Shown piece by piece: positions 26,175 through 33,673 of a stretch of 64,000 nucleotides of DNA. A program made the position numbers and the translations under genes. The notes below the pieces were generated by a model. The model saw only the letters and a list, made by a program, of their open reading frames with translations, did no database searches and was not told the origin of the DNA. The number at the start of each line of letters is the position of its first letter. Positions within the stretch are counted from its first letter, which is position 1. The stretch comes from Pseudomonas hormoni (GTDB lineage Bacteria > Pseudomonadota > Gammaproteobacteria > Pseudomonadales > Pseudomonadaceae), in assembly GCF_018502625.1 (NCBI RefSeq), contig NZ_CP075566.1, positions 749,001 to 813,000 on the forward strand, given 5' to 3'.

Positions 26175-26812
26175 ATGACCCCATCGCTGCTAATGGCCGT
26201 TCTCGCCGCGGGCTTCATTTACGGGATCACCCCGGGGCCGGGCGTATTGGCGGTGTTTGGCATCGGCGCGGCGCGTGGGCGGCGGGCAGGGGCGGGTTTT
26301 TGTGCGGGCATTTGCTCGGGGACGTGGTCTGGTGCAGCACCGCGCTGATCGCGATTGTCGGGGCGCGGGAAATCGGCAGTACGGCGTTTGACGTGTTGGG
26401 CGTGCTCAGCGGGCTGTATCTGTTCTGGCTCGGTTTGCGCGCGGTGCGGGCCAAACGCAGCAGCGCCGAAGCGCCGCAGGGCCCGGCGCGGCAACCGTTC
26501 TGGCACGGCATTCTGTTCGGTCTGACCAATCCCAAGGCGTATCCGGTGGCGGTGGCGACTTTTACGGCGCTGTTGTCCAGCCGTGCAGAGTTGCTGCATT
26601 GGTCGATGTTGCCCTGGCTGATCGTTCTGAGCTTCGTCGGCGGCCTGATCGCCTACGCTATCCTCATTGGCATCGTCGGTGCACGGCAGGTGCGCAGCCT
26701 GTATCAGCGGCATGAACTGGCGATCACCCGGCTGTGCGGGGTGATGTTTATCGGTTTCGCCATCAACGCCCTGGCGCATGCCTTGCCGGGGCTGATACCG
26801 AACAAGGCTTGA
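26175..26812 (+). pseudogene. LysE-family exporter gene interrupted by a one-base frameshift
   Basis: Translation from ATG 26175 gives MTPSLLMAVLAAGFIYGITP and GPGVLAVFGIGAARG, the first helix and motif of a LysE/RhtB amino acid exporter. The frame then stops soon after residue 50. From 26300 the next frame continues the family (LCGHLLGDVVWCSTALIAIV, FWLGLRAVRAKRSS, ILFGLTNPKAYPVAVATF) to 26812. Adding one T to the TTTTT at 26297-26301 restores a single 212-residue protein. This is a real lesion or a homopolymer sequencing error; as printed, the gene is broken. Confidence 0.85.
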
Positions 26813-26899
26813 AACTGATCGCAGGGACGCGTCAGCGGCATCATCACCGGTCAGGGATGGTTCTTTTTTGCTGCATTGTTCGGACATGCTCTCTGCACC

Positions 26900-28249
26900 A
26901 TGGCAACCAGAAATTCCGCGCCGTTGGCGAGTTACATCGATCTACTGCTCGACGCCGTTTGCGCGGTTGATAAACAAGGTCGCTTTGTTTTTGTCAGCGC
27001 GGCCTGCGAGCGCATTTTCGGTTTCACGCCTGATGAGCTGGTCGGCCAGCCGATGATCGATCTGGTGCATCCCGCCGATCGCCAGCGCACCCTCGACGCT
27101 GCGCGGGAGATCATGGGCGGCGAACCCAAACTCAACTTCGAAAACCGCTACCTGCGCAAGGATGGCGGCGTGGTGCACATCCTCTGGTCCGCGCGCTGGT
27201 CGGAAGTCGATCAACTGCGCATCGCCGTGGCCCGCGACATCACCGAGCGCAAGCAGGCCGAGTCCCGGCAGGCGGCGCTGTATGCGATCTCCGAAGCGGC
27301 ACACGCTGCGGAAGATTTGCTGGCATTGTTCAAACGCATTCACTTGATCATCGGCGAGTGGCTGCCAGCGTTGAATTTTTCCGTCGCGCTGTATGACGAA
27401 CACTGCGCGCAACTCAATTTCCCTTACCACGTCGATGACAACGAACAGCAACCCGAGCAGCCCGGAACGGTCACTGGACGGCTGTGTGCCGAGGTGATCC
27501 GCAGCGGCCAGCCGATCCTGCTGACCCCCGATCAGGACAACGCCCCGGAAGGTTTCGAGTTGCTGGTTGCCGGCCAGCATTCGCCCTGCTGGCTGGGCGT
27601 GCCGTTGAACTCGCAGAACGGCACCATCGGCGCGCTGATTGTTAAAAGCGTGGCGGGCGGCGAGCGCTATACCGAGCAAGACAAGGAACTGTTGCAGTTC
27701 GTGTGCGCCCAGGTCGCGACCGCCATCGAGCGCAAGCAGTTGCATGCCCGGCTGCAACGCATGGCCCAGTACGATCAACTGACCCAACTGCCCAATCGCG
27801 AGTTGCTCCGTGACCGGCTGAAAGCCTCGCTGACACTGGCCAAGTCGGAGTGCGGGCGCATGGCGCTGCTGTATGTCGATCTCGACCGCTTCAAGGAAGT
27901 CAACGACACCCACGGCCATGCGGTCGGCGACATGCTGCTGCAAGCAGTCGCCAATCGTCTGAAAGGCTGCGTGCGCGAAACCGACACCGTGGCGCGTATC
28001 GGCGGTGATGAGTTTGTGGTGTTGTTGCACAGCATTCAGGCTGCGGAAGATGCTGACAGCGTCGCCGGAAAAATCCGACAGATCCTGGCTCAGCCGCTGC
28101 GGCTGGATGGCCACAGCCTGAACATCCAGCCGAGCATCGGCGTTGCGCATTTTCCCGAGCATGGTACGGAAGAAAAGCAATTGTTCCGCCACGCCGACGA
28201 GGCCATGTACAGCGCCAAACGCCAGAATCACTTGCAGTACGGGGCTTGA
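26900..28249 (+). CDS. Diguanylate cyclase with PAS and GAF sensor domains
   Basis: The 449-residue protein starts at ATG 26900 (an in-frame ATG at 26876 is possible). Domains in order: PAS at about 12-115 (VFVSAACERIFGFTPDEL, then a PAC segment ending ARDITERKQAES), GAF at about 130-275 (WLGVPLNSQNGTIGALIV), and GGDEF from about 285 (DLDRFKEVNDTHGHAVGD). The active-site GGDEF is intact and the product-inhibition I-site RETD lies five residues before it. It makes cyclic di-GMP in response to signals sensed by PAS/GAF. It has no membrane segment, so it is cytoplasmic, and it stands alone. Confidence 0.93.
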   Translation: MATRNSAPLASYIDLLLDAVCAVDKQGRFVFVSAACERIFGFTPDELVGQPMIDLVHPADRQRTLDAAREIMGGEPKLNFENRYLRKDGGVVHILWSARWSEVDQLRIAVARDITERKQAESRQAALYAISEAAHAAEDLLALFKRIHLIIGEWLPALNFSVALYDEHCAQLNFPYHVDDNEQQPEQPGTVTGRLCAEVIRSGQPILLTPDQDNAPEGFELLVAGQHSPCWLGVPLNSQNGTIGALIVKSVAGGERYTEQDKELLQFVCAQVATAIERKQLHARLQRMAQYDQLTQLPNRELLRDRLKASLTLAKSECGRMALLYVDLDRFKEVNDTHGHAVGDMLLQAVANRLKGCVRETDTVARIGGDEFVVLLHSIQAAEDADSVAGKIRQILAQPLRLDGHSLNIQPSIGVAHFPEHGTEEKQLFRHADEAMYSAKRQNHLQYGA

Positions 28250-28365
28250 AAACCAGTCACCGTTCGTCGCATCGATCCCAGTTTTTCTAAACCTTTGCAG
28301 CGATCGAAATTCAGATTCTATGCGGGCTACAGCTCGCCGCGATCAATACCACGAGGTAGAAAATC

Positions 28366-28524
28366 ATGCCTAACTCAAGAAACTCGAACACGGGACATAC
28401 TGCTACCGATCGAACGAAGGCATCTGAAGCCGGTCGCAAAGGTGGGAAAACTACCACCACGACTGTCGATAAAGAGCCTGCGAAACCCGATATGGGCCGC
28501 AAAGGCGATCAGAAATCCAAGTAG
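28366..28524 (+). CDS. Small KGG-motif stress protein
   Basis: A 52-residue, highly hydrophilic, basic protein starts at ATG 28366 with GAGGTAG before it. It contains a GRKGG motif (EAGRKGGKTTTT) and a second degenerate copy (DMGRKGDQKSK), as in stress-induced KGG repeat proteins (PF10685, the GsiB/YciG type). These are small disordered proteins induced by stationary phase or desiccation. It is followed by a stem-loop and then a DUF4142 gene. Confidence 0.75.
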   Translation: MPNSRNSNTGHTATDRTKASEAGRKGGKTTTTTVDKEPAKPDMGRKGDQKSK

Positions 28525-28550
28525 TGGTGAACGTAGTTTTGATTGAGAAG

Positions 28551-28573
28551 CGGGAGCGAAAGCTCCCGTTTGA
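28551..28573 (+). terminator. Stem-loop terminator after the KGG gene
   Basis: CGGGAGC-GAAA-GCTCCCG is followed by a weak T stretch. The perfect 7-bp stem with a stable tetraloop lies 26 bp after the KGG stop codon. Confidence 0.7.
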
Positions 28574-28597
28574 ATTTATAGAGAGGAGGGCGCGACC

Positions 28598-29101
28598 ATG
28601 AGCCGGATGGCCACCCGATTACGCAATGCCAGTATTGCCACGTTACTGGGCCTGTGTGCCAGCACTGCCTTTGCCCAGTCCCCCGCCGAATTCATCAACG
28701 ATGCCTCGGCCAAAGGCATGGCCGACATCGAAGCCAGTCGCCTGGCGCACCAGAAATCCGAATCCAAAGAGGTCAAGGACTACACCATCGTCGTCATCAA
28801 CGACCGCACCACCGCCAACCAGCACCTGGCGAAAATCGCCAAGCAACTGGATTTGCCGGTGGCGCCACGGGAAGAGGTGGTCGACAAGGCCAAAGCCTTG
28901 ATGCCGCCAGTGCAGGACGGCGCGACCTTCGACCAGGCCTATGCCGCCAGTCAGGTGAAGACCACGCAGGAGGCCATCGAGCAACTGCAGCAGACCGCGC
29001 AGACCACCGATGTGCCTGAGATAAAAGCCTTCGCCGAAGAAACCCTGCCCAAACTGCAGAACCATCTGCAAATGGCCAAGGCGCTGCAAGCGGGTCGATA
29101 G
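28598..29101 (+). CDS. DUF4142 family periplasmic protein
   Basis: The 167-residue protein starts at ATG 28598 after GAGGAGGG. A signal peptide ends near STAFA-QSP. The mature part is a helical, ferritin-like DUF4142 domain (PF13628): FINDASAKGMADIEASRLA, KDYTIVVINDRTTANQHLAK, then VPEIKAFAEETLPKLQNHL near the end. The function is unknown; members are often linked with envelope or oxidative stress. It lies after the KGG gene and before a convergent iron permease-like gene. Confidence 0.88.
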   Translation: MSRMATRLRNASIATLLGLCASTAFAQSPAEFINDASAKGMADIEASRLAHQKSESKEVKDYTIVVINDRTTANQHLAKIAKQLDLPVAPREEVVDKAKALMPPVQDGATFDQAYAASQVKTTQEAIEQLQQTAQTTDVPEIKAFAEETLPKLQNHLQMAKALQAGR

Positions 29102-29125
29102 CACCGGTTTTCAGTGTTTAAAACA

Positions 29126-29159
29126 AACGGCGCGTGATTCACATCACGCGCCGTTTTTG
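29126..29159. terminator. Bidirectional rho-independent terminator
   Basis: The inverted repeat AACGGCGCGTGAT/ATCACGCGCCGTT with a TCAC loop is followed by TTTGT on the + strand and is A-rich on the left. It separates the DUF4142 gene from the convergent iron permease-like gene. Confidence 0.9.
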
Positions 29160-29166
29160 TTGGTGC

Positions 29167-29577
29167 TCAGCAGTCGTTCAGATTCTGTTTGTGCTTGCCC
29201 TTGGTCGCCAGCCCCGCCAGACCATGCACCTCGTTTTCGCCCATGGCGCGATAGTGTTTACGCAGTGCTTCCAGTTGCTTCAGGTCGAGTGACTCCAGCC
29301 CGAGCATCGCGTTCTGCGCTTCCTTGTTCACCCGCAGCAACTCATCGATTTTTAAATGCAAAATGTCGGTATCGCGGTTCTGCGTGTTCTGGATCAGGAA
29401 CACCATCAAGAACGTGATGATCGTGGTCGAGGTGTTGATGATCAGTTGCCAGGTGTCGTTGAAATCAAAAATCGGCCCGCTCAACCCCCACAGACCGATG
29501 AGAATCAACGCCCCCATGAACGTCTTGGGACTGCCGGCCCACAACGCGAGTTTCTGCGAGATTTTTGCGAATTTCAT
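29167..29577 (-). CDS. Low-affinity iron permease family protein
   Basis: The 136-residue protein starts at ATG 29577 (MKFAKISQKLALWAG), preceded by AAGGAAC. It has two hydrophobic segments (TFMGALILIGLWGLSG and IINTSTTIITFLMVFLIQNT) and a soluble C-terminal part, matching the bacterial iron permease-like family PF04120. The family name comes from fungal Fet4-type transporters; in bacteria the transport role is not proven. It shares a terminator with the DUF4142 gene. Confidence 0.85.
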   Translation of the reverse strand: MKFAKISQKLALWAGSPKTFMGALILIGLWGLSGPIFDFNDTWQLIINTSTTIITFLMVFLIQNTQNRDTDILHLKIDELLRVNKEAQNAMLGLESLDLKQLEALRKHYRAMGENEVHGLAGLATKGKHKQNLNDC

Positions 29578-29682
29578 AGCCGTGTTCCTTATTGGATGCG
29601 CCTGAATTTCAGACAGCGACGGCATGTTGAAAATTCTACTTACGTTTCCAGGTTCAATGAAAAACGGCTCCTACAGATCTGC

Positions 29683-30225
29683 TCAGTCCTGAAGCCTCAC
29701 TTCAACCACCCAACTGAAATACCCCAACGCCTCACAGTTTTTATCAATCAGCATGAATTTCAGCTCACACGCTTCAACCCCGGCGGCGAGTCGAGTGCAT
29801 TTCCAATAATGATCATCGGCCTGGTGAGTACCCGGTTCAGTCGGGTTTTCAGGATCAGGTGCTGGCACAGTGAGGTCGCCCTGGACCACCAGTTCAGGTG
29901 TCGAAAGTACGCCGGAATCGCCAACGGACATGTCGTAAAACACCACGCTGTGCTCGGCGAGCAAGCTGACGGTTCTGCCACGGATATGGAAGGTCGCGGT
30001 TTTGTCGGTGACCAACGTAATGGAGCTGTCATTTATCGTATTTTGTGGCTTTGGTGATCCGTTGATGGCGAAGACAAAGCCATCAGAAATGGACGTCGGA
30101 TTTTCCGCCTCAAGACTGGGCTCCGGGTAACGTGAAAGCAGTGATTCGGCATCAACGATCAGCAACACATTGTTTGCAGTCGCGACGCTGGATGAAGGCG
30201 ATTTGATCGGTTCGGAAGTCATCAT
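29683..30225 (-). CDS. AidA/PixA-family inclusion body protein, copy 1
   Basis: The 180-residue protein resembles the AidA/PixA family (PF12306): NNVLLIVDAESLLSRYP near the start, DGFVFAING, a beta-rich middle (VSLLAEHSVVFYDMS), and HYWKCTRLAAGVEACELKF followed by FMLIDKNCEALGYFSW. PixA is an inclusion-body protein in Xenorhabdus and AidA is quorum-regulated in Burkholderia; their biochemical role is unclear. The second copy lies just upstream at 30349-30852. The start codon is inside a hairpin (30220-30242). Confidence 0.88.
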   Translation of the reverse strand: MMTSEPIKSPSSSVATANNVLLIVDAESLLSRYPEPSLEAENPTSISDGFVFAINGSPKPQNTINDSSITLVTDKTATFHIRGRTVSLLAEHSVVFYDMSVGDSGVLSTPELVVQGDLTVPAPDPENPTEPGTHQADDHYWKCTRLAAGVEACELKFMLIDKNCEALGYFSWVVEVRLQD

Positions 30226-30242
30226 GGATTCCTTTCATGATG
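30220..30242 (-). promoter_or_regulatory. Hairpin covering the RBS and start codon of AidA/PixA copy 1
   Basis: On the minus strand CATCATG-AAAGGAATC-CATGATG puts the Shine-Dalgarno AAAGGA in the loop and the ATG in the 3' arm. It could limit ribosome access. Confidence 0.5.
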
Positions 30243-30318
30243 GTGACACATGACGGCAGCCGCTTCGGTTCATGCAAGGCATTCCGTTCCTGTCGAGGCG
30301 GCAACGTAGTCGATAAAA

Positions 30319-30340
30319 GCCCCTCGTTGCCAAGGGGCCG
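30319..30340 (-). terminator. Stem-loop after AidA/PixA copy 2
   Basis: Arms GCCCCT and AGGGGC with a seven-base loop lie directly after the stop codon at 30349 (minus strand). On that strand the stem is followed by TTTTATCGA. It could partly end transcription between the two copies. Confidence 0.5.
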
Positions 30341-30348
30341 GGCGCTCG

Positions 30349-30852
30349 TCAGTTACGGATGGTAATGAACGGGTCCCACGAGCAGCAGCCGACGATCTTG
30401 CAATCGCGGTCCACGATCAGGAAGTGGAAGTGATACGTCACACTGCCGCAGGACAGGGTTTCCGAAGACCAGTAGTGGTTATCGACTTTCTGGCAGCTCG
30501 GCACCGACGGATTGCTGGTGTTGGGTACCGCAACGCAAGCGGTAGCCTTGCGCGGCGTAGGCGTGGAGATCAAGTCGTTACCGACATTGCCGATGAATTT
30601 GTAGAAAATCACGGCGGTCTCGAAGCTCTGCGACAGGCTGGTTTCACGCCAGCGAATCAGGTCGCCCACCTGCGCTTTCAAGTTGAGTTCGCCACCGGCC
30701 TGGCCGCTCACCACGTTGTTCTGGTTGGTCACCATGTACACATGATTGACGTCGATCAGCGTCGGCGAAGCCGGGTTTTTGCTGATGTTCGGGTAGTTTT
30801 TCAGAATGGTTTCGGTGTCGATGGAAACCAGTACATCCGTGACTCGAGACAT
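30349..30852 (-). CDS. AidA/PixA-family inclusion body protein, copy 2
   Basis: The 167-residue protein is a diverged paralogue of the downstream copy: TDVLVSIDTETILKNYPNIS at the N-terminus, VNHVYMVTNQNNVVSGQAGG, ETAVIFYKFIGN, DNHYWSSETLSCGSVTYHFH, FLIVDRDCKIVGCCSWDPF. The shared features are the paired strands before HYW and the I-D-x-x-C segment near the end. Its RBS AAGGAGC is strong. It carries more cysteines than copy 1. The two are probably co-expressed, with a partial terminator between them. Confidence 0.9.
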   Translation of the reverse strand: MSRVTDVLVSIDTETILKNYPNISKNPASPTLIDVNHVYMVTNQNNVVSGQAGGELNLKAQVGDLIRWRETSLSQSFETAVIFYKFIGNVGNDLISTPTPRKATACVAVPNTSNPSVPSCQKVDNHYWSSETLSCGSVTYHFHFLIVDRDCKIVGCCSWDPFITIRN

Positions 30853-31244
30853 AATAAAGCTCCTTGTTCATAGTGAATGCCTGGCATCTTTCCAGGCACA
30901 ACAACGCTTGCTTGCCTTGCGGTCGTTGCGCAAACACTACGGACGGAACCCAACTGTCACGGGCATGAGCTGGCCTTGCTCCTTGAGTACAAACTGACGG
31001 GTTCGGGTTCCTTCCGACGGGCCGCGATTGGACTATAGAAGTGAAATTCAGGCTGTCAAAATTGCTTGGCCAGTAGCTCGACGAACGGTCGATCTGGTTA
31101 TGACTTTCGATGATTTGGCGATAAGAAACAGCCCACATATCCTCCGAACATCCATAAGTCGGATAGGGCTGGTGCACGGGTCGATGTATCGTAGCGAACC
31201 GGTTGTCGGCCCAGGCCCGGACAACGATTCGACAGGAGAACGCA
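30853..31244. other. 392-bp intergenic region with a 7-bp inverted repeat
   Basis: This is the divergent region between the AidA/PixA pair and the trans-aconitate methyltransferase gene. It holds the perfect inverted repeat TGCCTGG-CATCTTT-CCAGGCA at 30878-30898, 26 bp upstream of the AidA/PixA copy 2 start, which could be an operator or a 5'-leader hairpin. No gene or known lux-box match was seen in the remainder. Confidence 0.6.
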
Positions 31245-32015
31245 ATGAGTTGGTCCGCCAAGCAATACGTCGCTTTTGAAGATGAACGCACCCGCCCGGC
31301 ACGCGATCTGCTCGCAGCGATCCCGCCTGTGGACGCACATTCGGCCATCGACATCGGTTGCGGCCCCGGCAACTCGACCGAATTGCTCGTGGAGCGCTTC
31401 ACCAGCGCCACAGTGCGCGGCGTCGACAGTTCGACCGACATGATCGACGCCGCCCGCAAGCGCTTGCCGCAGGTGCAGTTCGACACCGTTGATATCGGCA
31501 CCTGGAACGACAGCGGCCCGTTCGACGTGATCTTCGCCAACGCGGTGTTGCAGTGGCTGCCCGATCACGCGACGTTGCTGCCTTCGCTCGCCGCCCGACT
31601 GACCCCGGGCGGTAGCCTGGCCATTCAGATGCCCGACAACCTCAACGAACCGTCCCATCGCCTGATGCGCGAAGTGGCTGCCGATGGCCCATGGGCCAGC
31701 AAATTGGCGGACGCCGCCGGGCAACGCACGGAAATGGCCAGTGCCAGCGATTACTATTCGATGCTGCGACCACACTGCGCGCGCGTCGACGTGTGGCGCA
31801 CCACCTACCATCATCCGCTGGCGGGCGGCGCGTCGGGCGTGGTCGAGTGGTTCAAGGGCAGCGGTTTGCGGCCGTTTCTCGAACCGCTGGATGATGCGGA
31901 AAAGGCACAGTACCTCAAGCAATATCACGCCGCGATCGAGCAAGCGTATCCGGCGCTGAGTGATGGTTCGGTGCTGTTGCCGTTCCCGCGATTGTTCATC
32001 GTCGCGACCCGCTGA
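31245..32015 (+). CDS. tam: Trans-aconitate 2-methyltransferase
   Basis: The 256-residue SAM-dependent methyltransferase starts at ATG 31245 after CAGGAGAACGC. Motif I is AIDIGCGPGNSTELL, the acidic ribose-binding residue follows in VRGVDSSTDM, and the Tam-specific NAVLQWLPDHATLLP and HPLAGGASGVVEWFKGSGLR are present. Tam methylates trans-aconitate, an inhibitor of aconitase formed spontaneously from cis-aconitate. The length matches the family. It stands alone and is followed by a terminator. Confidence 0.93.
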   Translation: MSWSAKQYVAFEDERTRPARDLLAAIPPVDAHSAIDIGCGPGNSTELLVERFTSATVRGVDSSTDMIDAARKRLPQVQFDTVDIGTWNDSGPFDVIFANAVLQWLPDHATLLPSLAARLTPGGSLAIQMPDNLNEPSHRLMREVAADGPWASKLADAAGQRTEMASASDYYSMLRPHCARVDVWRTTYHHPLAGGASGVVEWFKGSGLRPFLEPLDDAEKAQYLKQYHAAIEQAYPALSDGSVLLPFPRLFIVATR

Positions 32016-32020
32016 GCCAA

Positions 32021-32049
32021 AAAGGGACGGATAACGTTATCGGTCCCTT
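32021..32049. terminator. Terminator between tam and the small convergent gene
   Basis: A near-perfect inverted repeat (AAGGGAC, GATAAC/GTTATC, GTCCCTT) lies 6 bp after the tam stop with A and T tracts outside. It overlaps the last codons of the small minus-strand gene. Confidence 0.75.
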
Positions 32050-32141
32050 CGTTTGGCACTCAAGTAGTCGAAAAGAAACGAAGCAAAGCCGAACAACCCA
32101 ATCATTGAAATGATCATGATCCCCAACTCTGAATTGTCCAT
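32037..32141 (-). CDS. Predicted 34-residue single-pass membrane protein
   Basis: A short minus-strand frame from ATG 32141 encodes a 34-residue protein: MDNSELGIMIISMIGLFGF leads into a second hydrophobic part and a basic end (YLSAKRRDR). The pattern of one hydrophobic helix with acidic start and positive tail is that of small bacterial membrane proteins with a cytoplasmic C-terminus. The upstream sequence CAGAGATCAGC gives only a weak ribosome binding site. No function can be assigned. Confidence 0.5.
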   Translation of the reverse strand: MDNSELGIMIISMIGLFGFASFLFDYLSAKRRDR

Positions 32142-32268
32142 GCTGATCTCTGCGTGAAAGGTGAGAGGGCAGATTAGGGTGTTTTTTGTCGGGGTTGATG
32201 CTGCGCTACTGCTTCTTTACTGGGTTGCGGGGATCTATACGAAAAATATACGTGGGGCGCCAAAAAAA

Positions 32269-32363
32269 CCTGTGGCGAGGGAGCTTGCTCCCGTTGGACT
32301 GCGCAGCAGTCCTTGTTTTGGGGCCGCTTCGCGACCCAGCGGGAGCAAGCTCCCTCGCCACAG
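32269..32363. repeat. REP doublet in the 32142-32440 gap
   Basis: This is a short-spacer GTGGCGAGGGAGC-class doublet with CTGCGCAGCAG and GCCGCTTCGCGACC inner arms. Apart from this element and the following terminator, nothing else was seen in the gap. Confidence 0.9.
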
Positions 32364-32405
32364 TAATTGGTAAAGAAATTCACGACACAGCGGTTGATTT
32401 ACGAA

Positions 32406-32438
32406 TCAAAAGGGGCGCCAAAAAGACGCCCCTTTTGA
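32406..32438. terminator. Rho-independent terminator downstream of the small DUF gene
   Basis: TCAAAAGGGGCG and CGCCCCTTTTGA form a strong stem with T tracts in both directions, directly after the stop codon of the minus-strand gene at 32441. Confidence 0.9.
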
Positions 32439-32440
32439 TG

Positions 32441-32710
32441 TCAGGACGGTTCTGCATCCATGCGTCGAGCGATGACATCCAGCACATCGCAGCCATCGCG
32501 CAAGGGGATGCTGCAGAGCATTGCGAAGTCGCTGAGAATCACCGAATCGGTGGAGATTTCTCCGCGCATCGCGAGATTTTCCAAGACCTGCGTCACCGCG
32601 CCGATTCTGTAACGGGCGGAGCTGAGAAGGGAATGCAGCGGTTGGGTGGTGTTGACGTAGAACGTGGGGAGGTCGTCGGCGTTGCTGGTTAAAGCCATGT
32701 AGTCATTCAT
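32441..32710 (-). CDS. Small hypothetical protein, possibly DUF3077/DUF6124-like
   Basis: The 89-residue protein has no known function. Its pattern (LPTFYVNTTQPLHSLLSSAR, a helical middle, then DFAMLCSIPLRDGCDVLDVI) resembles the small DUF3077/DUF6124 proteins that are common and multicopy in Pseudomonas; this is recollection of a pattern and not a search result. It is monocistronic, ends in a strong terminator, and has a long leader (to about 32900) that can fold into several stems. The unusual leader suggests regulated expression. Confidence 0.7.
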   Translation of the reverse strand: MNDYMALTSNADDLPTFYVNTTQPLHSLLSSARYRIGAVTQVLENLAMRGEISTDSVILSDFAMLCSIPLRDGCDVLDVIARRMDAEPS

Positions 32711-32765
32711 GAGTGATCACCATATCGGAGGGAAGACCTACCACTCAATCGTCGCCAAACAATAG

Positions 32766-32843
32766 GGTGGTAGCTGTACGTGGGTTGGCGAACCGGGACA
32801 TGGCAAAACCGGCAGACCCTGGGGTCTCCCACGCACAGCCACC
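32766..32843 (-). ncRNA. Candidate structured RNA leader (branched stem)
   Basis: The outer stem pairs 32766-32784 (GGTGGTAGCTGTACGTGGG) with 32828-32843 (CCCACGCACAGCCACC). Inside it are hairpin GGTT-GGCG-AACC (32783-32794) and hairpin AGACCC-TG-GGGTCT (32814-32827), giving a branched fold. It lies 56 bp upstream of the small minus-strand gene starting at 32710, so it would be part of its 5' leader. No known Rfam family comes to mind. A 63-codon frame runs through it but looks like a by-product of the structure. Confidence 0.55.
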
Positions 32844-32875
32844 AAAAAAGAGGCAGCCAAGTGCGTTCAAAAGCG

Positions 32876-32894
32876 CTCCGAGAAATTCTCGGAG
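32876..32894. promoter_or_regulatory. Inverted repeat CTCCGAGAA/TTCTCGGAG
   Basis: A 9-bp inverted repeat with a one-base centre lies 32 bp upstream (minus strand) of the structured leader. It may be an operator or another leader stem. The rest of the gap up to 33178 shows no supported feature. Confidence 0.45.
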
Positions 32895-33178
32895 GCTTCT
32901 GTGCCAGTCATCGAGTCGCCAAACCCAATACGCCATTTGGGCGCGCTCGGACTATAGGTCTCATGACAAAGGCACAGCAATGCGCAAGTCTACGGACAAT
33001 TCCCAGAGTCGTGTAGGAGCTTGCCTTTTCCGCATGCTGCCTCGCTTAAACCCCCGGAGAATGGGCATTGGCCCTCGGTGTCAGTGACGGTTAATCCTTT
33101 AATTGGGCAACGAAAACGCTAACAAAACACCAACTTCATGGAAAAACGCTAATTTCAGCGTTGAACTGCGAAGGATGC

Positions 33179-33490
33179 TCACGAGGCCGGTTGCTTAACG
33201 CCTCCAGGGTGGCTCTCACGTTGTTTTTTCTGGTACTCCTCCGCCTTGTGCGAAGAACCTGAGTCTTTCTCCAGCGATTTCGAATCGGCCCCGGAATTTG
33301 CACCCGAAGACTCCTCGCCCTTTTTGCTGGCCTTCTCCTTGTTTGATTCAGCTCCTTGCCCCTGGTTAAGACCGGGAAGTGCGGCAGGAGGAACGGCATT
33401 TCCTGTCGTCGTCTTCTCGGCCGCTATCGCGTAGAACGAGCAGGAGGACAGTAGGCCCGCAAGCGTCAGAGCAGCGATTTTGGTGTTCAT
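33179..33490 (-). CDS. Small exported hydrophilic protein, possible lipoprotein
   Basis: The 103-residue protein has a signal peptide (MNTKIAALTLAGLLSSCSF, then YAIAAEKTT). LSSC could serve as a lipobox, or cleavage could occur at AIAA-EK. The mature part is disordered and rich in Ser, Lys, Glu and Gly (SNKEKASKKGEESSGANSG, HKAEEYQKKQRESHPGG). There is no domain I recognise. Such proteins are often stress-linked. It stands alone. Confidence 0.65.
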   Translation of the reverse strand: MNTKIAALTLAGLLSSCSFYAIAAEKTTTGNAVPPAALPGLNQGQGAESNKEKASKKGEESSGANSGADSKSLEKDSGSSHKAEEYQKKQRESHPGGVKQPAS

Positions 33491-33629
33491 GCTTAAGCCT
33501 TCTGTGCGAGGGATGTACTTATTGGAAGGCAGGCTGGAGAGCGCGTGCTGGACAGCTGACGAGCGGCGGGAATTGAAAACAGTCGGAGCTGAGAAGTGAA
33601 TGCCGCGTCACTAAATCCGATCCATTAAA

Positions 33630-33660
33630 AGCCGGCCGCTGGGGCCGGTTTTTGCAGTTT
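33630..33660 (-). terminator. Terminator downstream of hicB
   Basis: AAAAGCCGGCC and GGCCGGTTTTT form a stem with a short GCTG loop and T tracts outside, 14 bp after the hicB stop codon. Confidence 0.85.
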
Positions 33661-33673
33661 GGAAACAAGGAGA

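Noticed and set aside
30878..30898. Lux-type box before the AidA/PixA pair
   Set aside because: The inverted repeat TGCCTGG/CCAGGCA does not match the lux-box consensus, although some AidA genes are quorum-regulated.
32745..32936. 63-codon minus-strand frame through the structured leader
   Set aside because: Its residues are dictated by the stems of the leader, it has no credible ribosome binding site and it resembles spurious predictions.
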